From positions 105,734,917-105,798,916 of the forward strand of contig NC_060254.1 in NCBI RefSeq assembly GCF_921293095.1: DNA of 64,000 nucleotides, written 5' to 3'. This DNA is from Ischnura elegans. Lineage: Eukaryota; Arthropoda; Insecta; Odonata; Coenagrionidae. The notes beneath the pieces were generated by a model. The model did no database searches and had not been told where the DNA came from. It worked only from the letters and a program-made list of their open reading frames with translations. Positions 56,220 to 64,000 of this stretch are shown here, in pieces. The translations under genes were made by a program, and so were the position numbers. Position 1 is the first letter of the stretch. Each line of letters begins with the position of its first letter.

Positions 56220-56430
56220 ATCCCTATTTCTTTTGATGCCAAACGTCGGGTTGAATCGACGAGCATTTTCATACGCAAACGACCTGATGCTGGCTATAGC
56301 TGACATGGGGGAAGGAAGGTGACTGGTGAGATAGCTGTGGTCGTATGCATTCTGGCCCTGCCAGAGACCCAACTTAGGGAGACCTTAGGGCCACTGCACC
56401 GTAATTAAGCCCGACCCTCCCCTTATGGGA
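56220..56430. repeat. Dispersed repeat, family 6, copy b
   Basis: Matches 44577-44820 in order (GCATTTTCATACGCA, GCTATAGCTGA, GAGACCCAACTTAG, CCTTAGGGCCACTG). The exact ends are not defined. Confidence 0.5.
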
Positions 56431-56895
56431 TCTGCTTTTATCCCACTCCACAATGTTGATTGTAATGCATTTACGTACATGAGTAGGCAAAAAATGTCTT
56501 GTGAACGCATAACTCAGCTAAAAGGTTTGCGCCGAGTGCATTTAAATGGGTTTATTATAGTATCCTTTTTGTCATGTTTTCACTTAGGGCGTGTCAAGAG
56601 GTGTGCCTACGCGGCAGGATGTCCAGCCACAGAAATTGCATGATGTCGTACATGTGACATAAAACAAGCTAATGCAAAAACAACAAGAAAAAGGACAGGT
56701 GGGATACAACAAGAAGAGGAACTAAGGCGTTTTGGTAGGATGAGAAGTACTTGTGTACTAACTTGGGTAGCAATCTGTGCAGCCATGGTAATGCGCATAG
56801 TAGACAGACAAATAGACATCCACTTCTAAATATATGTAGAAGATGGTTAGCTAGATTTATAAAATCCCTTCTTACCTTTTATAGGAGGAATAGGG

Positions 56896-57145
56896 CAGGG
56901 GCGCAGCTAAGGACAAAGGCTGGGGGGTGGGTTTAGGCGCAACTATAATACTTTGGGGTGTGGGGGTATTGCATAACCGCCTTAAGATTAATGGTGTAAA
57001 ATGGCGACCATTACGGTTTTCTGAGGGATATGTGATTAATCCTAATACTATTCTATAAGTAATACAAATCCATTAAGTAAAATGGATTAAACTTAAAAAT
57101 TTCTCTGAGCTCTGGAGGGGTTTTATCCCCCACGCTGCGCCACTG
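56896..57145 (-). mobile_element. hAT-type MITE, family 1, copy d (reverse orientation)
   Basis: Begins CAGGGGCGCAGCTAAGG and ends with the complement of CAGTGGCGCAGCGTGGGGG. It has a perfect 8-bp duplication GAATAGGG (56888-56895 and 57146-57153). It is the best-preserved member of the family in the window and defines its true ends. Confidence 0.93.
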
Positions 57146-57153
57146 GAATAGGG

Positions 57154-58453
57154 GATGCTCAATTGAGTATTGAGTTTAATTCTCAATTGAATTGCGGTGG
57201 AATGATTAGAATGGTAGAAAGTATTTCAATCTTGTTACGATCTAAGAGTGAGGGATCAATACTTATTCTAGGAATTAAGGTACAGCAATTCCAATGGAAA
57301 ACCTTGAAAATGTCATATACCTCTGGGTGGTTGGCCGCCGACATGCCAGGGAGTTGTCCTTGATGTTATGGCCCTGAAATTGTGAAGGCATATAATTGTA
57401 GATAAACCTCATTTATTGATGGAAATTAGAACTGTGTGACATCTTAAGATAACAGAAAAAATGTTATTCTAGACCTAACGTTGTGTGTTTTTAATGTAAT
57501 AACCACTATTATCCAAGATTATTACAAGTTTTTCCAAGAGAACTTTACATTTTTTAGAATAATGGTGTTCATAGGGGAGAATTCTAGTATTCAGAAATGT
57601 ACTATGGGAGACATAAGTGATAATTACATAGGGGTCAGTGTTTGCCAATATCAATACCACCATGGGAATAGATTATCCCACAGCAAGGTACTATTGTTTT
57701 CAATAATTTGTTGAAAACCACACATCCAATTTTCCTATCAGGGCCAGACCAGTAAAACTTGGATAGCTGGCATACAAGGCTAATTGCACCCAAGGTCAAG
57801 GATGTGACGGAACTAGCAAAATTGGAGTCAAAGTATATGGGATGTGAGCAAAGTCTGGAAACGAGCACGTAGTCTCGTAGCTGATACTATTGCTATCATC
57901 ATTGATTCATAACTAATTATATTCAAATGTGAGTTTGCACAGACTACTCTGAGTGCTTGAAGGAGCTTTGCAGCAGCCTGAAACTATGTACAGTGTCGTT
58001 AACCTCAGCTTCAATATCAGTGTGGCAATAGAAATGTAATTTAATTAATTATGAATTAATTTGATTAAAATCCTGTTACTTCTCCTTGTTTAAAAGTGAT
58101 AAGTGCCTTGGAAATTGAATTTTCAATGGAAATAAAGTGCATCCAAATGAATGTTACTTCCAGAATCAGTTAATGAGCAATCTTCCCAGCTATAGAAAAA
58201 GGAAAGCAGTCCAATGATCCGTGATTCTCACATCCTATTAGGCAAGTTCAGAGGCAGAATATCACTCATGTTTGAATGGTGGCAGGAATGGATCCAGATT
58301 GCAGGGGGAGGCACTCCTTTACATTGAGAGGAATCAAAACATCTGGGAGTCTACCATTTCAATCCTTTTGGCATTTGCATGAGGTGGAAATCTCTCTAGC
58401 TTACGTCCACACCAATACTTCTAGGCATACAAACATATGATACATTCACTTAC
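57154..58453. other. Unassigned DNA
   Basis: No gene. GGATCCAGATTGCAGGGGG near 58290 resembles one end of MITE family 3 without a partner. Confidence 0.35.
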
Positions 58454-58955
58454 CTCTTGAGGTGGGACTTTGGGCCTCGCCGCGGGTCACAGGTGGTCTT
58501 GATGGCGGTAAAACCTCCCGTCCCCATCGGGATGGTTCCGCGACGCTCTCTGTCCCAGGGCCTGGCGGACAAGATCTTCAATCCGTCTCTCTATGACCCC
58601 CACCATCCAGTCAATTTCGTTTGTAAGAGACGCTATATCCAGAATTATGTTGTTATACTGTTGCATAAATTCTTCTACTGACGGACGGTGGAGGTCGGGC
58701 CCTGGAAACTCTTCCACCTCTGCCAGCTCCCTGGCAGGGCCCTGTCGTTCAACGTCGAGCTCTTCTACTAGGCCTTCTTCTCCCGGAGGAGGAGAGGCGG
58801 GCGTTGATGGTCGGCCCGCCTCCGGGGGTGATGGAGCTGTGTCTATCGGCATCTCTGCTGTTGGCTGTAATTCCACGTCAGCCCCCAGAGTCTCCAACTC
58901 CTCCGGGATAGGGCCCTCGGCGGCCAATTCCTCCACGTCTTTGCGTCCTAGGCAT
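58454..58955 (-). CDS. GC-rich candidate exon, acidic and proline-rich protein, unknown
   Basis: On the minus strand an acceptor (ATAATAGGCAG) ends at 58956 and a strong donor GTAAGT begins at 58453. The exon is clearly GC-richer than the surrounding DNA. About 155 codons are open from the acceptor to a TGA at about 58484, some 30 bp before the donor. The product starts acidic and Pro/Ala-rich (GPIPEELETLG, SPPEAGRPSTPASPPPGEEG). It ends in an amphipathic helix-rich part (SVEEFMQQYNNIILDIASL, then IDWMVGVIERRIEDLV). No family was recognised. The stop before a donor means a 3' UTR intron, a use of another frame, or a broken gene. A transposon-encoded protein is an alternative. Confidence 0.45.
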
Positions 58956-61059
58956 CTGCCTATTATAGAGAGGAATCCTTCTTGATCACAAATAAATTTG
59001 GGCCCATTTCATTCCCACCCCATAGATTTTGCTATCGAAATGGATTAGTTAATGACACTTGTAGACTATGCAGGATAGAGAAAGATCGTTTAATTTGATT
59101 GTATAATTAGAAGAATTGGAGAAGAAGCATTCACCTGGGTTCCTCATGGGGAATCTAAGTGAACAGTTGGGCATTAGGGACCCTAAGTGTCTTATATGTG
59201 TAACACCTAGTGAGGTTATCAAGGCTCTATTGCACCCTTGCAATGCCAAGGACCCATCTACTTCACTTGGGAATCAATCCAGTTACGACTCCGTACTAAC
59301 TTACAAAAATTCCATAGCTCTAAAATACTACTACTAGAGTACTACTTCAGTGTTTTCCTAAAGAGGGGCTAATATGGCTTATTGTCAGTGTGAGTTTTAA
59401 AAACTATTTGTATCCGTTATTCTAGCAAGTCGTTCATTAATATGCCTTCACATAGAAATTATTGGGAAGATGTTTGCAAATGAATGTGTTTATCTAGATA
59501 TCTCATCGACCGGAGAAAAAATTCCCAGCAAACGCCACAAAAAATCATTATATGCATCGATTACATGTTCGATTCATGATAAATATGATCTTCATGTCCG
59601 GTTTTTGACTTTGAAGGAGTAATACAATGCAACGGAATTGCTGGAGACTTACCGGAAAGGAAATCGATTAAATAATTCATGACTACGATAAATTTCCGCC
59701 AGGAAAATTGAGGCTGGGAAATAACACCTTCATACGGGGCTCTAGCAATCTCTTCCTTGAGTAAATTTACCCGAAAACCAAGGAAAATGCGAGTTTCCTG
59801 GACATAAAATTATTTTTGAGAGAACCAGATCCTGGTTGCTAAGCAGCTATCTCTGTGGGATGTATTTGAACAAAATATGGGAAAAATATATATTCTTAAG
59901 GGCGTATTACACGATATAATAAAGTTTAGAAGTTGTTTTGTTACTTACGTATGGTATTACCCATATTGAAAACTGTTTCCTCAAAAAACTGGCGTTTTTA
60001 TGCGTATGCACTGTTGCTACGAGTACCTTTTACTAGGATTAAAGGCATATTAACGCACTCCTAGCAACGTACGGCTATCGACTTCTGAGGGCATTGTTGT
60101 GAGGAAAAGCATGCGGCTGTGCATATATATATTAGAATTCATTTCATTGCAAATATGTATACTGTTCTAAGAATCAATAAAGTGCCGTATTTTCAAATTA
60201 GTAAAAGTATTTTCGCTGAAATTGTCTACATGGAGTGGCGGTGGCCGGTAAGTTTCATGCGGGTATTTTTTTTTCTGCGTGAATTTTTATTGCCACGGAT
60301 TAGAATTGATTGTTTCGATCCTTGTTGATTTAGCGGGGTTAATTTATATACATATAAATATCCGTCGTCTAAATATTAGTGCGCTGCCAGTTTTGGCTGT
60401 AATAATTTTCGGATTTCCAATTTGTTTGTTCACGCCCTCTATTTACTTCACCCCTTCTATAGTTCAAGGAGGATATTTTACGCGGCAGAAAAAAAACATG
60501 GAAAATTTACGCGTGTTATTTAAAAAAATTAAATCTGAGCATAGAAATCATGTAAATTCCTCTAGATAAATATGAATATAAGCTATTTATTCTGATTAAA
60601 TATCAAACTGTTTATAACCGAATAAAATCTTAATTGCAGATTACATCGGCGTATTTAAGTGTCCAATAATATCTACCCTTTTCACACGGATATATTTACG
60701 TCGGATTAGTGTTCAATCTTTCAATCAGTGTCGCCGTTTCGTCATTGATATGAGCAATTGTGACCTTCGAATAAATTTCTTCCGCTGTCTCTTGGACGTT
60801 GAATAAAAAATTACATCCAATATTGTCCCACAGAAGAATCTCTCTCTTATTCCAATTGTAGATATTAATGCCAATGTGTTGACAAAATCCATCCTGCTAC
60901 GTTTGGGCAATAGAAAACGTTGTTGGAGCTTCTGAATATTTCTGCTCTTCTAGGTACCAAGGGATTATAGGTATGAAATCATAACTATTAGTCAACAATC
61001 CTAAGATTGATTTGACGCAGCTCTCAATTCCTCTCTCCTATCCGCTAGCCTCTTCATAG
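58956..61059. other. Unassigned DNA
   Basis: No gene supported. GGGCGTATTACACGA at about 59900 resembles a Harbinger terminus, but no right end was found. A GTAAGT follows TGGCGGTGGCCG at about 60250 without a convincing exon. Confidence 0.3.
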
Positions 61060-61935
61060 CGCCATACATATTTCTACCCTTTTGCATCCTTTATAACCTG
61101 TCCAATGTAACTCATTCGGGACCGTCCCTTGCCATTCTTCCCTCCCACCTGTCCTTCTATGATCGTGTTCATCAGGCCATCATGTCTCATAATGTGGACA
61201 AGGAACTATTCCAGTCTTCTTTTTAAGGCTTTTAGAAGACTTATTTTCATTCCCACTTTCTTAGCACTCCTTCATTACTTACACGTTCGATCAATTTTAT
61301 TTTCATCATTCTTCGGTAGCAACGCATTTCGAATGCTTCCACTCTTTGACTTCTCTGCTGCTATCAACGTCCAAGCCTCACTTCCTTAGATAATCATACT
61401 CCCTATGTAGCATATGATGTATTGTTTCCTTACATCTATGCTTGCATTATCAGATGTAATAAGATCCACCTTTTTGTAGTAAGCCATCTTCGGCAGCGTT
61501 AATCTACTGATCATATCTGTCTTGCTTCGTCCATCGTTCGTAGTTCGGCTTCCCAGGTAAGAATACGCTTTCACAACTTATAGTTTTTTATTTCTTAGCT
61601 TAATGTTTGTCCTAGCCTCCTCTCTTTTTCTGCATACTAATATTCTTCTCTGTCTCCGGCTATGACTGCTATGCCGTCAGCGAATCATAGCATAGTTTTT
61701 TTTCTCCGTTAATATTGACACTCAAAGCCTTCTCCTTCTAATCACCTAAAATTATAAGGTTTTCTTCACCCCTTACCTGTTTGATTACTGCTATCTTCAT
61801 AGACGCCTTAAACTTCTTCATCCTATAGTAGTCCGTCGTAGGTATGCGTTAACGTGTACCACTACGGAATCTACCGGCTTAGTCTCTAGCTTTACCATAA
61901 TTTTCCTTTTATTTAGGACGGGACCTTTTTCCCTA
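61060..61935 (-). mobile_element. RTE-like LINE fragment with endonuclease and RT pieces
   Basis: The minus strand holds in order an endonuclease remnant near 61900-61750 (VKLETKPVDSVVVHVNAY), the RT active-site block near 61690-61640 (FADGIAVIAGDREE) and the downstream RT block at 61574-61386 (YSYLGSRTTNDGRSKTDM). In a working RT the first of these reads FADD; here the second Asp is Gly. Endonuclease and RT blocks are much closer together than in a full element, so an internal deletion has occurred. The family resembles that at 8-10 kb. Confidence 0.7.
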
Positions 61936-62439
61936 AATTTCGATCGTATGCCCCTTATCTCTTACATAATTAATGGAAGGAGGAATATTTCTCGTAGTTT
62001 TTCAAAGAAATTAGTAAAGGCCTTATAAATAAATTATCCCCTACGAAATTAAAGCGGGCCAAATGTTGGCAAAGTCGAATTCATTAGTTCGTAATCAAAC
62101 ATAGCTTAGTCCCAAGAAGATACATTGGATGAATCACACACCATTTGTACGTTGAAGATGTTGTTATAACATTGAAATCTAGGTCACAATAACTTTTCTT
62201 ACAATCGTATTGCAAGTGTTTCATTCAATATGGAAAAATTCCGCTCAATCGCGTTTGAATCTTCGGATTTTATTTGTAAGTTGAATTAAGTATATGCTTT
62301 TATGTAGAGCGTTTGAAAATCATTAATCATTCTATCAAATTAAGTTGTTAAGCATGGAACGGAAACTAAATATTATCATCTACCGTACAGTGGTTAGAGT
62401 AATTTGTGAAAGAGTATATTCCAGCGTCACATTCAAAAG
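61936..62439. other. Unassigned DNA
   Basis: AT-rich and featureless between the LINE and the SINE pair. Confidence 0.35.
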
Positions 62440-62640
62440 GTTTTGTGCTCTTACTCATACAAAGTACTGCATCCAACAAGTAACTTTGTATGCAGTCACG
62501 CGCGCGAGTGCATAGTTAAATACACCAAGTATGATATTCGGCATGAAAAAATCATTTGGTTAACCTGGGATTCGAACCCGGATATCCCCGATGACCGGTC
62601 AAATATGCTACTAATTATACCACAAAGCCACCTTTTTACT
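62440..62640 (-). mobile_element. tRNA-derived SINE, copy 1
   Basis: The minus strand from about 62632 has an A-box-like start (TGGTATAATTAGTAGC) and a B box GGTTCGAATCC, spaced as in a tRNA. It is followed by a non-tRNA body (ATGATTTTTTCATGCC) shared with copy 2. The acceptor stem does not pair, so it is not a functional tRNA. Confidence 0.65.
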
Positions 62641-62694
62641 TGAATATGAGAATCTCTTTTTCCTTGTGACTAAGATTCGCCTAGAAAAAAATTA

Positions 62695-62800
62695 CTTGGT
62701 AATGTAGCTTGTGTAGCATAACTGACCGGCAAACGAGAGGATCTGGGTTCGAATCCCGGTTAAGCGAAATGTTTTTTTCATGGCAATTAACAGTCTTGGT
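62695..62800 (+). mobile_element. tRNA-derived SINE, copy 2
   Basis: Plus strand: A-box-like ATGTAGCTTGTGTAGCATA, B box GGTTCGAATCC at about 62747, then AAATGTTTTTTTCATGGCAA as in copy 1. The two copies are head-to-head, about 60 bp apart. The T arm folds, but the acceptor stem does not. Confidence 0.65.
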
Positions 62801-63129
62801 ATATATGTGTCCTCATTCATGTTAAATAATAGTGGTGTATAAGAACTAAAATTCCCTTCGAAATTAAAAAGAAATGGGTAACATATGTCAAGTACGAGAC
62901 CTGACTTCAGTGCAGGGTACATTCCCGGAAGGGTCATACGGTGGCCTGAGGGGTAGAGAAAAATTGATCTTGTAATGCTCCTCAGAAATTTTAACTTCTT
63001 CCCAAGGCGGAGATGTTAGTATTGAAGAATTTTTAATGAAATTACATTTTGTTGTCATAAACTTCTAGAAGCACCATTATGCAGAAAACTTTCTACAGTT
63101 ACACTTAATGAGTCTACCTGATGTTTTCA
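62801..63129. other. Unassigned DNA
   Basis: No supported feature; it may include the tail of SINE copy 2. Confidence 0.3.
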
Positions 63130-63600
63130 AGTAGGCTTCCGTGGAGATTGTGATGATATTTAGTGATTTTTTCGGGTATTCTTCCGCGTTTATCCATTTT
63201 GTAGGACAATATTTGGCCAACGTTCCAGTTGGCTTCCTCAGGTCCACTGAACTGTCGATGCAGAAAGTTGTTCATCTTATAAACACCCCGTTTGCTGCCT
63301 TTTTTGTGGAGGTGTGCCCTGATTGGTCAGGATCTTTGAAGACCCTTTTCCACGCGCTGGCGAGATTGTAGCCGTCTTCACGGTTGAAGTTCTTCGTTGT
63401 TTTGGCGATCTCAATTGCCTCCCTGATTATTCTCGGGTAGTAGCGGCCTTCTTTGTACAAAAGAGAGGCGTCGTCAAAGCCAATATTGTGCGTCGGTCCA
63501 CTCCATTGGTGTTCCGCCGCCGCTGACTGGGTGAAATGTCTATTTTTTACGTGCCTTCTGTGCTCTTCCCTGATAAAAATAAACTCCACCATGGTGGGTT
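63130..63600 (-). mobile_element. Penelope-like element, C-terminal fragment
   Basis: The minus strand of 63592-63272 is open for 106 codons: REEHRRHVKNRHFTQSAAAE, a conserved AEH, then RYYPRIIREAIEIAKT and NREDGYNLASAWKRVF. This is the C-terminal half of the GIY-YIG region and the tail of Penelope-like proteins. The following 3' UTR-like sequence (CTGAGGAAGCCAACTGGAAC on the minus strand) is also PLE-like. The nuclease start and RT are absent. Its YPRIIREAIEI motif is shared in part with the fragment at 10.9 kb (REAIEI). Confidence 0.75.
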
Positions 63601-63611
63601 AAGGAAGGGTA

Positions 63612-63720
63612 AAGGAAGGGTAGTAGCCTTCATGGTGGGTAATTACCCTTGCACAACCCACGCCCTACCCACTATTAAGGGGGAGGGAAGGATAGAAAAA
63701 TCCTTCGTCTACCCTTCCTT
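63612..63720. repeat. Small inverted-repeat segment
   Basis: AAGGAAGGGTAG (63612-63623) is matched by its exact complement at 63709-63720, with a GGGTAATTACCC palindrome between them. It might be a tiny MITE, but no target duplication is visible. Confidence 0.4.
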
Positions 63721-63725
63721 GGGAC

Positions 63726-64000
63726 TTAGCATTTATAACTGAGGAAAACATATCGACATTGCCTCCTCAGCTACTTTCACCTGCTAAAGAGCATTGAGTT
63801 CTGTACAAGAACGTAAGCAGTCTTTGAATCGTACCCTCCGCCCCCCGAAATATAAAAACACAATCATTTTCCTTCATAAAAGAAAACAAAATATTGAAAA
63901 ATAATGAATTTAAAAATATTTCTTTAACTATTGAAGTTTTTTCGATCATGAAAAGTGTTGGAATTAGTTGAAAACCCAATACTTAGTGTCCTGTTTTTCA
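63726..64000. other. Unassigned AT-rich DNA
   Basis: Nothing supportable up to the window end. Confidence 0.35.

Noticed and set aside
60279-60569. 96-codon frame with a hydrophobic segment
   Set aside because: Starts at a GTG rather than an ATG, AT-rich, no splice context, and no similarity to known membrane proteins by eye.
62559-62766. Two functional tRNA genes
   Set aside because: B boxes are good, but the acceptor stems do not pair, and both copies share a non-tRNA 3' body, so SINEs fit better.

Overview
The window reads as nuclear DNA of a repeat-rich arthropod, most likely an insect. It is AT-rich, has almost no long open frames outside transposons, and carries GT/AG splice sites, GIY-YIG Penelope-like elements, RTE-like LINEs, hAT, PIF/Harbinger, piggyBac and mariner DNA transposons, a Ty3/Gypsy element and a Ty1/Copia element whose primer-binding site matches initiator tRNA-Met, as in Drosophila copia. 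The species cannot be named from the sequence.

Layout. 1-7 kb: mostly unassigned DNA with a possible coding exon (1216-1497), a 724-bp hAT-type element with a perfect 8-bp target duplication (2466-3189), and a promoter-like block ending in a splice donor near 6.2 kb. 7.5-12 kb: decayed minus-strand RTE-like LINEs and a Penelope-like fragment. 12.8 kb: a THAP zinc-finger start that runs into a near-perfect hairpin. 14.9-15.5 kb: an unclassified inverted-repeat element. 15.6-19.9 kb: a plus-strand spliced locus with serially duplicated purine-rich mini-exons; its last three exons share one open frame. 23-28.4 kb: short hAT derivatives, then a 3.5-kb hAT transposon (24837-28298) that itself holds a Harbinger MITE and a second hAT MITE. 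31.3-32.3 kb: an internally deleted piggyBac. 33.1-38.8 kb: a hAT MITE sitting in a 34-bp palindrome, followed by a Gypsy element that looks whole. 39-42 kb: repeats, a MITE, LINE and Penelope-like remnants.

42.4-55.1 kb is an irregular tandem array. Minus-strand exon-like modules (an 80-nt exon, a membrane-segment module and others) recur, mostly decayed. Into it have inserted two hAT MITEs, a very young Copia element (47824-52313) and a deleted mariner. Sister units of the array preserve the empty sites. 55-57.2 kb holds more hAT MITEs. 58.5 kb has a GC-rich minus-strand exon candidate. 61-64 kb has LINE, head-to-head tRNA-derived SINE and Penelope-like fragments.

No host gene could be named. 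The supportable biology is a landscape of nested mobile elements around two loci that deserve transcript evidence: the mini-exon locus at 15.6-19.9 kb and the duplicated exon array at 42.4-55.1 kb. All homology calls were made by eye from translated motifs; no database search was possible.
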